Shown: positions 34,907 through 44,186, numbered from the stretch's first letter. The stretch is DNA of 64,000 nt from Nocardia arizonensis (GCF_001310275.1 NZ_LGYZ01000047.1:62001-126000); one strand, 5' to 3'. The notes: generated from the letters alone by a model not told the origin. Numbers and translations: made by a program.

Positions 34907-37858
34907 GTGTCCGACCCGAACGACGAGAAGAACCCGGCGCGAACAAGCACGGGAGCCGACCAGTCGCGCCCCGATCCCTCGCCGACACCGTCGTCCGCGC
35001 CCACCACGCCCGAACCCGCCGCGGCGCAACAGGCCACCGGCGCGCCCGCCCCCGGCAAGACGACCCCGGGCGGCCCGACCCGCCGCCCACTCTCGGAGAA
35101 CCTACGAGCCGGAGGTGGTTACGTGCCCGACGTAAAGGCGGGAAACCGCCCCCGACCCGGGCCCGGCGCGGGTAGCCGGGAGTCCGACGCTCCCGCATCC
35201 GGCGGCGCGGCCGGACAGACCTCGGACGCGGGCGCTCGAAGCGGAGCGCAAGGTTCGGCGGGCGGGGGTCAAGCTCGCCCGGGAGTGCGCGGCGGTGATC
35301 CCGTGGTCTTTCGGCGGGAACCGTTGGGCGCCGGTCAGGGACGTCCTGCGGGCGGACCGGACGACCGGAGCACCGAGATGGCGCGTGACGGGGAGACCAC
35401 CATCGGTCGCGACAATTCCGACGATCGCACGGTCACGATGAATACCCAGCGGCCGGGAGCGCGTCCCGCCGGAGCGACGGCCCCGGGTGCGCAGCCTCCG
35501 AACGCGGACGGCGAGACCCGGGTCATCCGCCCCGGCGCGGCCGGTGCGGCGCGACCGAATCAGGCGACGAACGGACCGGGCGTGAAACAGGGGCCGACCG
35601 CCGCGGAGGACAAGACGGTGCGCATCAGCACCGCGGCCTCGGCGGCAGGCGCGGAGTCCGGTGGCACCGGCAAGTCCGCTCCCGGCGCCGCTCCGGCCGC
35701 GACCGGAACCGAGAACACCGGCGGCGACGCGCAGGCAGGCGCCGACACCGATCCGCACGCGACGAGCGACCGGGCGGCGGATTCACCCACATCAGGCACG
35801 GCGGCGAAGACGAACGCGGCAGGTGCGGCGCGCACAGATCGCGGACCGGCGGCAGGACCGTCCGGCACACAGAACCCGCCCACGGGCGACAGGCCGACCG
35901 CAACCGGCGGGGCCGCAGGCGCGGGCGCAACCGGCGGGGTCGCGGGCGCGGGCGCAACCGGCGGGGTCGCGGGCGCAGGCGCAACCAGCGGGGTCGCGGG
36001 CGCAGGCGCAACCAGCACCACCCCAGGCGCAGGCGCAACCAGCACCACGCCGAGCACGGCGGCAACCGGCACCCCGGGCACGGCGGCGGCGGGAGCCGCC
36101 GGGACCACGGCGAGTGGGCCGCGCGGTGCCGAGGGCGCGGACGTGGCGACCGGATCGCGGGCAGGCGATGCCGCGAAGCAGGCCGAAGGCGCCGCGCCGG
36201 GATCGGCCGGACAACGACCGGACCGGGCTCCTGCCGCGGGCGGTGCGGCAGCGGGATCGCCGAAGGAGACCGCATCCGCCGCCTCGGCGGGAACCGCCGG
36301 GTCGGGTGCTGCGGCCGGGGCGAAGTCGAGCCAAGGCTCCGACACCGGTAAGGCGGGCGGACCGGAACGCCCGGGGCAGGCGGCAGCCGAGTCGGGAGTC
36401 GCGGCAGGCGCCGCCGCGGGAGCGGTGGCGGGAGCCGCCGCGAATTCGTCCGCGGCATCCGGCGGCGGGCAGGCAGGAGTACCACGGGACGCGGGGACAG
36501 CCGATGCGGAACGCGCGGGATCGGTAGGTTCGACGCGAGGGGCGGGCGAACGGTCCGACGACGCGGCTCGACCCGACACGGCGGCGGGAGCCGCATCCGA
36601 CCCGAGCGGCCCCGCGCCCGCCGGTGCCGCGGCGGATGCGGCGCAGGCCCCCCGACCGCACGGGCAGGCGCGTGGGCCGCAAGCGGCGGGCGCGGGCGGA
36701 CCGCAGGCCACGACTGCGCCGGATGCCCTTCAGCCGGGCCGCCCGGCGCGTGCGCCGCAGGATTCCGATGGGCCGAGCGCCGGTGCGCGATCCGGGGACG
36801 GAGTCGCCCGGGATCGCCTCGATGAGCCTTCGGGTGGGGATGATTCGAAGACCACCGTTATTCGACGGCCGGGCGGGGGTGCGCCGGAGGAGCCGGGGGA
36901 TGACAGGACGGTGGTGATGCGGGTGCCCCGGGCGGGGCAGCCGGGTTCCCCGTCGGATGGTGGCGAAGACAAGACGGTCGCCATTCCGATCATCGATCCC
37001 GCCAACGCGCCGACCATGGCCATGCCGATTCAGGTGCCGCCGGGTCAGCAGCAGACCCAGCGGATACGGAAGCCGGGGACCGATCGGGTGACGGGGCCGC
37101 GGCCGGGGCCGCTGTCGAAGCCGCCTGCCACGCCTCGGCCCGCGCCGGGGCCGAAACAGCCGGGGCCGCAGGGCGGTCCTGCGGGGCAGGCGCACGACGC
37201 GGTCGAACAGACCCGTCCCGCACCGCCGCCGCAGGCAGGCAGGCCGCGCCCGAATATGGCGAAGGCGCCATCGCCCGCCGATACGCAGATGACCTCGCCG
37301 GTGCATTCGGCCCAGGGCGGCCCGCGCGCCGAGCAGCCGCGCCCGATGGCCGCACCGCAGCGGATCGCGCCGCCGCCCTATCAGCCGCCCCCGCGTGACG
37401 CGGCGGCGGCCGGCGGCAAGTCCAAGCGATGGCTGCTCGCGGTGTCGGCGGCGGCCGCGGTGCTGGTCGCGATCCTGGTCGTGGTTGCCTTCACGCTGGT
37501 CGGCAAGACGAGCACCTCGCCGGAGGCCGAGGTGCGCACAGCGATCTCCCAGTACACGGACGCGCTGCGCACAGGCGATCTGGCGACACTGCGGTCGAGC
37601 ACCTGTGGGCCGCTGCATGATTTCTACGCCAAGATTTCGGAGGGGCAGTTCGCGGGCGTGCACCGGATGTCGGCCGAACGCAAGAGCATTCCGGTGGTCG
37701 ACACCGTCGACGCCATCGCCATCACCGGCGATACCGCGATCGCGCAGGCCACGGTCTACACGGAGGCGGAGCCGGCGAAGCGCTCGGCGCGCACCTTCGA
37801 CCTGCAACACACCGACGCGGGCTGGAAGGTCTGCGACCCCACCGCGTCGACCCCCTGA
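34907..37858 (+). CDS. Large low-complexity single-pass membrane protein (Rv0361-like C-terminus)
   Basis: 983 residues. About 830 cytoplasmic residues are Ala/Gly/Pro/Thr-rich and probably disordered, with five 9-residue repeats of the type ATGGVAGAG at about 332-376. A membrane segment LLAVSAAAAVLVAILVVVAF lies at about 842-861, followed by an exported, roughly 115-residue NTF2-like (DUF4878-type) domain with two Cys (STCGPLHD, WKVCDP). The disordered part holds repeated Asp-Lys/Arg-Thr-Val or close motifs: DRTVTM (about 172), ETRVIRPG (203), EDKTVRIS (234), SKTTVIRRPG (648), DRTVVMR (666) and EDKTVAIP (687). These look like kinase or FHA recognition motifs. The GTG at 34907 follows GAGGGG. 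M. tuberculosis Rv0361 occupies the same position and is much shorter. Confidence 0.75.
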   Translation: MSDPNDEKNPARTSTGADQSRPDPSPTPSSAPTTPEPAAAQQATGAPAPGKTTPGGPTRRPLSENLRAGGGYVPDVKAGNRPRPGPGAGSRESDAPASGGAAGQTSDAGARSGAQGSAGGGQARPGVRGGDPVVFRREPLGAGQGRPAGGPDDRSTEMARDGETTIGRDNSDDRTVTMNTQRPGARPAGATAPGAQPPNADGETRVIRPGAAGAARPNQATNGPGVKQGPTAAEDKTVRISTAASAAGAESGGTGKSAPGAAPAATGTENTGGDAQAGADTDPHATSDRAADSPTSGTAAKTNAAGAARTDRGPAAGPSGTQNPPTGDRPTATGGAAGAGATGGVAGAGATGGVAGAGATSGVAGAGATSTTPGAGATSTTPSTAATGTPGTAAAGAAGTTASGPRGAEGADVATGSRAGDAAKQAEGAAPGSAGQRPDRAPAAGGAAAGSPKETASAASAGTAGSGAAAGAKSSQGSDTGKAGGPERPGQAAAESGVAAGAAAGAVAGAAANSSAASGGGQAGVPRDAGTADAERAGSVGSTRGAGERSDDAARPDTAAGAASDPSGPAPAGAAADAAQAPRPHGQARGPQAAGAGGPQATTAPDALQPGRPARAPQDSDGPSAGARSGDGVARDRLDEPSGGDDSKTTVIRRPGGGAPEEPGDDRTVVMRVPRAGQPGSPSDGGEDKTVAIPIIDPANAPTMAMPIQVPPGQQQTQRIRKPGTDRVTGPRPGPLSKPPATPRPAPGPKQPGPQGGPAGQAHDAVEQTRPAPPPQAGRPRPNMAKAPSPADTQMTSPVHSAQGGPRAEQPRPMAAPQRIAPPPYQPPPRDAAAAGGKSKRWLLAVSAAAAVLVAILVVVAFTLVGKTSTSPEAEVRTAISQYTDALRTGDLATLRSSTCGPLHDFYAKISEGQFAGVHRMSAERKSIPVVDTVDAIAITGDTAIAQATVYTEAEPAKRSARTFDLQHTDAGWKVCDPTASTP
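35900..36055 (+). repeat. 27-base tandem repeat within the low-complexity gene
   Basis: Five full copies of a 27-base unit beginning GCAACC (starts 35900, 35927, 35954, 35981 and 36008) and a partial sixth from 36035. Copies 1-4 differ at a few bases; copies 5 and 6 diverge in the second part. The unit is an exact multiple of three and encodes nine residues, so copy number can change without breaking the frame. Confidence 0.9.
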
Positions 37859-38225
37859 CGGATGCTCGACCACAACGCTCGGATACGCCCGGCACACATG
37901 GCGGTTCGTGTCGTCGGCCTGTCGAGGCGGTCTCGGATGGCCTGTTCACCGCGGGCCTGACCGCCGACTTCCGACCGAGCGGGCACGGCGATCGGGCCGT
38001 CACCGCGAGCCGCGGCGCGCCCTTCGCCGGATTCGTGCCGGTCGGCGTGGACGCGCGTCGGATCGGCGGGCGCATCGGATCGGCGCACCCGCGCCTGCGC
38101 GCGCACCACGTCCTCGACCTCCGGCAGCGCCGCGATGCTGGCGCCGAGTCCGGTGGGCAGCCGGCGGCCCGGTCGGAAACTGTTCCAGGCCGCGATAGCG
38201 CTCGGCCGAGCTCCGCTTCGCCTGA
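37859..38225. other. Gene-free convergent gap
   Basis: About 370 bases between two convergent genes with no gene I can support. In one minus-strand frame the stretch GASIAALPEVEDVV (near 38110-38150) recalls the periplasmic part of FtsX-type ABC permeases, so a decayed fragment is possible, but the frame degrades quickly into Arg/Pro-rich sequence. Confidence 0.4.
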
Positions 38226-39695
38226 TCAGCCGAGCGCGGCGTGCATGAGGTAGACGTTGTAGTCGCTCCAGGTGGAGATGGTGAAGTAGAGGTCCGAGCC
38301 GCTGGACCAGGGGTGGATGAATCCGCCGTAGAGTTCGGCGTGGTCGGCCACGGTGACCATCGGGGTGCCCGGCGACCACGCGCCCTGCGGTGAATCCGCT
38401 TCGCGCAGCACGATCGCGGCTTTCGCGGTGTCGAGATAACTCATCTGCCAGACCCGCCGGACGGGGTCGAAGCGGACCGAGAGCTCGCCCGCGGGCGCGT
38501 CGACGATCGGTGTGGCGGAACCGAATCCGCCCACGGGAGTCCACTGCCCATCGATCCAGTACTGGTAGGCGGTGGTGTTGAGGATCTGGTCCTCGGCGAC
38601 CCTGGCGAGTCCGACCGCGCCGAGCCGGGTATTGGGCGTGCCGAACATGTAGACGTATCCGCCCTGCGGAACCATCGCGCTGACCTGGAAATTCGCGAGT
38701 CCGAAGATATTGTCCCAGCGGGCGTGCGGATCCTTGGTCCAAGTCTGACCGTGATCGTCGGAGTAGGCGATGCCGCCGTAGTTGGTGTAGAAGCTGCCGG
38801 GCAGGCTGTTCCAGGTGCGTATCGACATGTAGCTCATGTACTGCCGGTCACCGAGGGCGAATCCGGAGGTCGGAATGGTGGTGACCTCGATATTGTCGAG
38901 TTTGCGGCTGCTGAGCACCTCCGCCGCGTGGCAGCGGCTGTCGGTGACCATGCTGTCGTAGGTCACTCCATCGGACAGGTCGCGGTCGGTGCTGACGGCG
39001 AGCACGTTGCTGCGCCAGTCTCCGCCCATGCCGCCGGGCGGATGGAAGCCGCGGCCGACGGTGTCGCCGAAGGCGGTGAGGATCTGCCCCGGCGCGCTTT
39101 CCCACATGATGCCGAGATCGGTGCCGTCGACCTGCCAGCGTTTGTCGGTGCGATTGACCGAGTCGGCACCGGTCTGTTTGGACACCTCGCGCACGGCGAG
39201 CACGCGCGGCGCGGGTCGGGCGGGTGTGCGCGCGGCGGGTTCGATCGGCGGATCGACTCGCGCCGGTGGCGGCGGCACGGGCCCGGGATCGGGGCTGGGC
39301 CCGGGAATCGCGAAATGGAAGGGTTTGGGCGACAACAGGATTTCGGGAATGCCGAGTTGGCGCAACAGACCGGGCGGCGGCGTCGGCCCGTCGGTGAGAT
39401 CCGGGCACGGATTCGCGCACGGGTCGGTGGGCAGGGTCATCTCGATCCGGGTCGGCGTCGGATCGGGCTGCGGCGGCGGCACGACGGTGACAACCGGATA
39501 CGGAACGGGCACCTCGACCGTCTTGGGCACCAGCGGCTCGTGCGTGGGCGCGGCCGCGGTGTGACACGGTCCGGTACCCGGAATCGACACCGCCGCATCG
39601 GGTTCGGCATGTGCGAGTACCGGACGGTCGGCGCAGAACAGCGCACCCGCGCCGACCACCACCGCCCCGACGACGGCCATCAGACGTCCGACCAT
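38226..39695 (-). CDS. Exported DUF4185 (GH183-type) protein, possible D-arabinan hydrolase
   Basis: A 489-residue exported protein: a signal peptide MVGRLMAVVGAVVVGAGALF, a Pro-rich linker to about residue 155, and a DUF4185 beta-propeller-like domain with VDGTDLGIMWES, LTAFGDTVGRGFHPPGG, WRSNVLAVSTDRDLSDG, YSDDHGQTWTKD and a C-terminal YFTISTWSDYNVYLMHA. DUF4185 proteins of mycobacteria were recently placed in glycoside hydrolase family GH183 as endo-D-arabinanases, so the likely substrate is the arabinan of the cell wall. The ATG at 39695 is chosen for its GAGGGG ribosome site; ATGs at 39707 and 39725 are in frame. It lies near an EmbR-like gene. Confidence 0.75.
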   Translation of the reverse strand: MVGRLMAVVGAVVVGAGALFCADRPVLAHAEPDAAVSIPGTGPCHTAAAPTHEPLVPKTVEVPVPYPVVTVVPPPQPDPTPTRIEMTLPTDPCANPCPDLTDGPTPPPGLLRQLGIPEILLSPKPFHFAIPGPSPDPGPVPPPPARVDPPIEPAARTPARPAPRVLAVREVSKQTGADSVNRTDKRWQVDGTDLGIMWESAPGQILTAFGDTVGRGFHPPGGMGGDWRSNVLAVSTDRDLSDGVTYDSMVTDSRCHAAEVLSSRKLDNIEVTTIPTSGFALGDRQYMSYMSIRTWNSLPGSFYTNYGGIAYSDDHGQTWTKDPHARWDNIFGLANFQVSAMVPQGGYVYMFGTPNTRLGAVGLARVAEDQILNTTAYQYWIDGQWTPVGGFGSATPIVDAPAGELSVRFDPVRRVWQMSYLDTAKAAIVLREADSPQGAWSPGTPMVTVADHAELYGGFIHPWSSGSDLYFTISTWSDYNVYLMHAALG

Positions 39696-39985
39696 GCCAC
39701 CCCTCATTTCCTCGGCAGTTCGCATCAGCGCCAGAACCTACCCGGCCGCACCGCCCGTCGCGCGGGAAGCCCACCCCCGCGGCGCGCCGCGCGAACACTT
39801 TGAAAGGAATCGAATGCGGCATTTTGCCGAATGTGTGCGCGACGCCCTGCTAACCTCCATCTCGCGACACTCCTGTCGGGGGGAGCTGGCGTCGGCCGGT
39901 ATCACAGGACTACCGGTCGGTAGATCATATCGATTGCGGGCGTTGCGGTTTCGTGAGCCCGCCGGAACTCACGGGAATCACCATC

Positions 39986-40222
39986 ATGAGCAGAACGATC
40001 CGTGTCCGCGCCGTGCTCGCAGCGAGTGCCGCGCTGCTGCTGGCCGGTGCCGCACTGCCCGCCCTCGCGGCCGCGCAACCCTCGTCGGAGCAGCAGGATC
40101 AGGTCTACTACAAGAATTGCGCCGCGGTCCGCGCGGCGGGCAAGGCGCCGCTGTACGAGGGCGAGCCGGGCTACGCACCGCATCTGGACCGCGACGGCGA
40201 CGGAATCGCCTGCGAGAAATAG
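39986..40222 (+). CDS. Excalibur calcium-binding domain protein
   Basis: A 78-residue secreted protein: signal peptide MSRTIRVRAVLAASAALLLA with cleavage near ALAAAQP, then a mature domain of about 45 residues with YYKNCAAVRAAGKAPLYEGE and the Excalibur motif DRDGDGIACEK at the very end. The motif DxDxDGxxCE binds calcium in an EF-hand-like loop, and the two Cys (in KNC and IAC) likely pair. Such short domains occur alone or on surface nucleases. The ATG at 39986 is used; partner proteins are not evident. Confidence 0.85.
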   Translation: MSRTIRVRAVLAASAALLLAGAALPALAAAQPSSEQQDQVYYKNCAAVRAAGKAPLYEGEPGYAPHLDRDGDGIACEK

Positions 40223-40233
40223 GAGTATCTCTG

Positions 40234-40252
40234 GCGGCGCCTGCGGCGCCGC
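40234..40252. terminator. Small hairpin between the Excalibur gene and the EmbR-like gene
   Basis: GCGGCGCC-TGC-GGCGCCGC, a perfect 8-base stem with a three-base loop, 11 bases after the Excalibur stop and before the end of the convergent regulator gene. Plausible short terminator. Confidence 0.4.
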
Positions 40253-40304
40253 GGGGCTGTTCACAACTGCTCGCCGACGGCGGTGCCCGCTGACCGAGCG
40301 CCCG

Positions 40305-41423
40305 CTAACCGAGCGCCTGGAAGGTCAGGATCGTGGCGCCGATCCTGATGACATCGCCGTCGGCGAGCAGCGCGCCGCTCTCGATGGGCTCCTCGTTGAC
40401 GTACACGCCGTTGGCCGAATGCAGATCCTTGATGAGCAATCCGGCGCGGCTCGGCATGATATGCGCGTGGTAGCGGCTGGCCTTCGGATCATCGAGGACC
40501 AGGTCGTTGTCGGTCATGCGGCCGATGCGCATACCGCCCTGGGCGATTACCAGCGCCCGGCCGTCGGCCATGCGCAACTGCCCGCTGCGCACCGAACGCG
40601 GCATCTCGGTGACGGTTTCGGTCATGGCCGCCGCGAGGCGCTCGGATCGCTTGAGCTCCACCGTATTCAGCGGTTCCTGACGCAGCACCCGCTGTTCCAG
40701 TTCCACCAGCGGCGGACTCGGGTCGATGCCGAGTTCCTCGGCGAGCACGGTGCGCACCCGGCGGCAGGCGTCCAGCGCGTCGGCCTGACGGCCGGACAGG
40801 TACAGCGCGGTGATCAACTGCACCCACAACGGTTCGCGCAGCGGATGCTCACCGGTCAGCGAGACCAGTTCGCCGATGACCGAGGACGCGCGCCCGCAGG
40901 CGATCTCGGCATCGATGCGGGCCGAGGCGGCCAGCAGCCGTTCCTCGTCCATGGCGGTGGCGAAGCCGTCGGCGAATTGCAGACCCGCCAGATCCGCCAG
41001 CGCCCGACCGCTCCACTCGCGCAGCGCGGTGCCGAACAGTTGCGCGGCGCCCGCGTGATCGCCCGCCTCGGCGCATTTGGCCGCGGCGTCGCGCGCGGCC
41101 TCGAAGCGACCGATATCGCAGGCGTTCTCCGGGATCTCCAGGCGGTAGCCCGACGATTCGGTCCGCAGCACCCGCGCCGGATCGACGCCGGAGTTCCGCA
41201 ACGCCTTGCGAATATTCGAGACGAACACCTGGAGACTGGCGGCGTAGGAATCGGGCGGATCCTCGTTCCACACCATATCGGCCAATGCGGCCGAGGCCAC
41301 GGCACGCCGTCGGTTGACGGTGAGCGCGGCCAGCAAAGCCCGCGGCTTGGGCCCGCCCACCGCCACCGGCTCACCACCGACGAACAACCGGACGGGCCCG
41401 AGCACGCGCACATCGAGACTCAT
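40305..41423 (-). CDS. EmbR-like regulator: SARP winged helix, BTAD and FHA domain
   Basis: A 372-residue regulator with the M. tuberculosis EmbR layout: an OmpR-type winged helix (about 1-95, MSLDVRVLGPVRLFVGGEPV), a bacterial activation domain (100-245, DALDACRRVRTVLAEELGID), and a C-terminal forkhead-associated domain (about 290-372). The FHA phosphothreonine pocket residues are present: Gly-Arg in MRIGRMTDND, Ser-x-x-His in ASRYHAH, and Asn in HSANGVYVNE. EmbR is phosphorylated by the kinase PknH and regulates arabinosyltransferase genes; none of these lies in the window. Kinase control is inferred from the FHA domain. Confidence 0.85.
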   Translation of the reverse strand: MSLDVRVLGPVRLFVGGEPVAVGGPKPRALLAALTVNRRRAVASAALADMVWNEDPPDSYAASLQVFVSNIRKALRNSGVDPARVLRTESSGYRLEIPENACDIGRFEAARDAAAKCAEAGDHAGAAQLFGTALREWSGRALADLAGLQFADGFATAMDEERLLAASARIDAEIACGRASSVIGELVSLTGEHPLREPLWVQLITALYLSGRQADALDACRRVRTVLAEELGIDPSPPLVELEQRVLRQEPLNTVELKRSERLAAAMTETVTEMPRSVRSGQLRMADGRALVIAQGGMRIGRMTDNDLVLDDPKASRYHAHIMPSRAGLLIKDLHSANGVYVNEEPIESGALLADGDVIRIGATILTFQALG

Positions 41424-41450
41424 GAACTCGGGCCCCCGAGGGATCTGGGG

Positions 41451-42485
41451 TCAGGCGCTGATCGACCGTCCCGCGGACTTCAGATCATTGCACGCCTCGA
41501 CGACGCGCGCCGACATGGCCGCCTCGGCCTTCTTCAAGTAGGACCGCGGGTCGTAGCTCTTCTTGTTGCCGACCTCGCCGTCCACCTTCAGCACACCGTC
41601 GTAGTTGGTGAACATGTGACCCACGATCGGGCGGGTGAAGGCGTACTGGGTGTCGGTGTCGACGTTCATCTTCACCACGCCGAAGCACAGCGAATCCTCG
41701 ATATCCGACTTCAGCGAGCCCGAGCCGCCGTGGAAGACGAAGTCGAACGGCTGCGCGTCGGCGCCGAGGCCGAGTTTGGCCGCCGCGACGCGCTGGCCCT
41801 CGGCGAGCACCTCGGGCTTGAGCACCACATTGCCCGGCTTGTAGACGCCGTGCACGTTGCCGAAGGTGGCGGCGAGCAGGTACTTGCCGTTCTCACCCGC
41901 GCCGAGCGCGTCGATGGTCTTCTCGAAGTCCTCGGAGGTGGTGTAGAGCTTGTCGTTGATCTCGGCCTCGACGCCGTCCTCCTCGCCGCCGACCACGCCG
42001 ATCTCGACCTCGAGGATGATCTTCGCCGCGGCGGTGGCCTTCAGCAGCTCCTTGGCGATCTCGAGGTTCTCGTCGATCGGGACGGCCGAGCCGTCCCACA
42101 TATGCGACTGGAACAGCGGATTCTGTCCGGCGTTCACGCGCTCCTGGGAGATCGCGATGAGCGGACGAACGAAACCGTCGAGCTTGTCCTTGGGGCAGTG
42201 GTCGGTGTGCAGCGCGATGGTCACGTCGTACCTGGCGGCGACGACGTGAGCGAACTCGGCCAGCGCGACCGAGCCGGTGACCATGTCCTTGACACCGAGG
42301 CCGGAACCGAATTCCGCGCCACCGGTGGAGAACTGGATGATGCCGTCACTTCCCGCGTCGGCGAAACCCTTGATCGCCGCGTTGATCGTCTCCGACGACG
42401 TGCAGTTGATAGCGGGGAAGGCGAAGGAGTGCGCTTTGGCCCGACCGAGCATCTCGGCGTAGACCTCCGGAGTCGCGATGGGCAC
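41451..42485 (-). CDS. fba: Class II fructose-1,6-bisphosphate aldolase
   Basis: A zinc-dependent aldolase of glycolysis and gluconeogenesis, 344 residues. It has the class II signature region LHTDHCPKDKLDGF (zinc-binding His and Asp), ATFGNVHGVYKPGNV, FHGGSGS (phosphate binding) and VKMNVDTDTQYAFTRP. The start is a GTG at 42485, giving MPIATPEVYAEML, as expected for the family. The neighbouring DedA genes run divergently, as with Rv0363c and Rv0364. The gap of 27 bases to the EmbR-like gene start suggests fba lies upstream of it in one leftward transcript. Confidence 0.97.
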   Translation of the reverse strand: MPIATPEVYAEMLGRAKAHSFAFPAINCTSSETINAAIKGFADAGSDGIIQFSTGGAEFGSGLGVKDMVTGSVALAEFAHVVAARYDVTIALHTDHCPKDKLDGFVRPLIAISQERVNAGQNPLFQSHMWDGSAVPIDENLEIAKELLKATAAAKIILEVEIGVVGGEEDGVEAEINDKLYTTSEDFEKTIDALGAGENGKYLLAATFGNVHGVYKPGNVVLKPEVLAEGQRVAAAKLGLGADAQPFDFVFHGGSGSLKSDIEDSLCFGVVKMNVDTDTQYAFTRPIVGHMFTNYDGVLKVDGEVGNKKSYDPRSYLKKAEAAMSARVVEACNDLKSAGRSISA

Positions 42486-42760
42486 TGTGAAGACCTCCGT
42501 GTTGTGCGGCAAGAGACATTCTGTCAGGCCAACAGTAAGGCAGGGAACTTTCGTGACCCAAGGCACCCGGGGATCATCGCCCCCACTCGCGGCCCAGGCA
42601 GACGGGCTGTGCGGTAGCTGCTTGACGCACCGGTAGTTTTGTCCTCGACCCGAGGAATCCGGCACGACCCGGTACTGTGGGCGAGGTAATTGCGCTGGCA
42701 GCTTCCGACGCGGTGGCGAGGGCACTTCTCAGACCAGCGCATCCCCGGACAGGAGGCCGC

Positions 42761-43483
42761 GTGTTACTGCTGGCAGCGACCGAATCGGTGACGAGCAATG
42801 TCGCGCTGACCCAGTTGCTCGATCCGATGTACCTGCTCACCGAATCGTGGCTGAAGAACGCGGTACTGCCTGCGATCCTGGTCATCGTCTTCATCGAGAC
42901 CGGTTTGCTCTTTCCCATCCTGCCCGGCGATTCGCTGTTGTTCACCGGCGGCTTGCTCGCGGCGCAGGAGAATCCGCCGGTCAGCATATGGCTGCTGGTG
43001 CCGGCCGTGACCTTCATCGCGTTCGCGGGCGACCAGACCGGCTATTGGATCGGCCGCGGCATCGGTCCGAAGATCTTCCACAAGGAGGACACCCGCTTCT
43101 TCAAGAAGCACTACGTCACCGAGACGCACGCCTTCTTCGAGAAGCACGGACCCAAGACGATCATCCTGGCGCGCTTCGTGCCGATCGTGCGCACGTTCAT
43201 GCCCGTGCTCGCGGGTGTGTCCAAGATGGACTACCGCAAGTTCGTGGCCTTCGACATCGTCGGCGCGGTCCTGTGGGGCGGCGGTGTGACGGTGCTCGGC
43301 TACTTCCTCGGCAATGTCGCCTTCGTACGCGATCACGTCGAGGCGATCTTCCTGTTGATCGTGTTCGTCTCGATCCTGCCCGGCATCATCGCGGTCGCGA
43401 AGAAGATGCTCAGCCGCGACGCGGCGACGAAGCAGCCCGAAGCCGAGCTGACCGCCGCCGCGACGAACGAGCCGACTCGCTGA
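42761..43483 (+). CDS. DedA-family membrane protein
   Basis: A 240-residue DedA (VTT/SNARE-associated) membrane protein (Rv0364-type). It has an N-terminal membrane helix VLPAILVIVFIETGLLFPIL, the conserved acidic residue and FPILPGDS segment, then GDQTGYWIGRGIG and the family's RFVPIVRTFMPVLAGVSKMDYR motif. The C-terminus is a charged cytoplasmic tail. DedA proteins are linked to undecaprenyl-phosphate or lipid flipping and membrane homeostasis. The GTG at 42761 follows AGGAGG at four bases. It is followed after four bases by a second DedA gene. Confidence 0.9.
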   Translation: MLLLAATESVTSNVALTQLLDPMYLLTESWLKNAVLPAILVIVFIETGLLFPILPGDSLLFTGGLLAAQENPPVSIWLLVPAVTFIAFAGDQTGYWIGRGIGPKIFHKEDTRFFKKHYVTETHAFFEKHGPKTIILARFVPIVRTFMPVLAGVSKMDYRKFVAFDIVGAVLWGGGVTVLGYFLGNVAFVRDHVEAIFLLIVFVSILPGIIAVAKKMLSRDAATKQPEAELTAAATNEPTR

Positions 43484-43487
43484 ACCG

Positions 43488-44186
43488 GTGTCGACGGAAT
43501 CGTTGGCCTTGGCCCTGGGCAGGTTCGATCCGCTGGTCTCAGCGGGACCGGCGCTCGTCTGGACGGTGGTGCTCACCTTCGTCTTCCTCGAGTGCGCGCT
43601 GATCATCGGACTGTTCCTGCCCGGTGACTCCATGCTCATCACGGCGGGCATCGTCATGGCCTCGCACGCGAGCGGTGAGGCGCACGTATGGGCGCTGTCG
43701 GTCGGCACGATGGCGGCGGCGATCGCGGGCAACCAGGTCGGCTACGTCATCGGTCAACGCACCGGGCACCATCTGGTCGCCCGCAAGAACGGCCGGGTCA
43801 TCAACACGCGCAATCTGCAACGGGTCTCGGAGTTGCTCCAGCGGCACGGATTCCTCGCGGTGCTGGTCGCCCGCTGGATTCCGTGGGTGCGCACGCTGTG
43901 CCCGATGGTCGCGGGCGCGGCGCGGATGGATCACCGCAAGTACACCGTCGCCAGTACGGTGGGAGCGATCATCTGGGCTCCGGTGCTGCTGCTCATCGGC
44001 TACTACGCGGGCGGTTTCCTGGAACGGGTGCCGTGGCTGATGCCGGTCGTCATCGGCACACTCGTGGTCGGTCTGGTCGCGGGCACCGTGATCGGCGTGC
44101 GCCACTACCGGCAGGAAATGGCCAGACCGGCCGAGGACTTCGACCTGGACGCACCGGCGGCCGTCGCCGAGGCCGAGGGCTGCTGA
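43488..44186 (+). CDS. Second DedA-family membrane protein
   Basis: A 232-residue paralogue of the preceding protein with GLFLPGDSMLITAGI, GNQVGYVIGQRTG and RWIPWVRTLCPMVAGAARMDHR in the same order, and membrane helices at both ends (WLMPVVIGTLVVGLVAGTVIG). The GTG at 43488 lies four bases after the first DedA stop, so the pair is co-transcribed and probably arose by tandem duplication. The substrates of the two copies cannot be separated from sequence. Its stop codon is immediately followed by a 16-base tandem repeat. Confidence 0.9.
   Translation: MSTESLALALGRFDPLVSAGPALVWTVVLTFVFLECALIIGLFLPGDSMLITAGIVMASHASGEAHVWALSVGTMAAAIAGNQVGYVIGQRTGHHLVARKNGRVINTRNLQRVSELLQRHGFLAVLVARWIPWVRTLCPMVAGAARMDHRKYTVASTVGAIIWAPVLLLIGYYAGGFLERVPWLMPVVIGTLVVGLVAGTVIGVRHYRQEMARPAEDFDLDAPAAVAEAEGC

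Noticed and set aside
35560..37897. Long open frames on the minus strand across the low-complexity gene
   Set aside because: They are Pro/Ala or Arg-rich mirror images of the GC-rich repeat region without any family pattern; the plus frame has the membrane segment, conserved C-terminus and ribosome site.
41424..41450. CTCGGG/CCCGAG pair between fba and the EmbR-like gene
   Set aside because: The loop would be two bases and the stem short; not a credible terminator.
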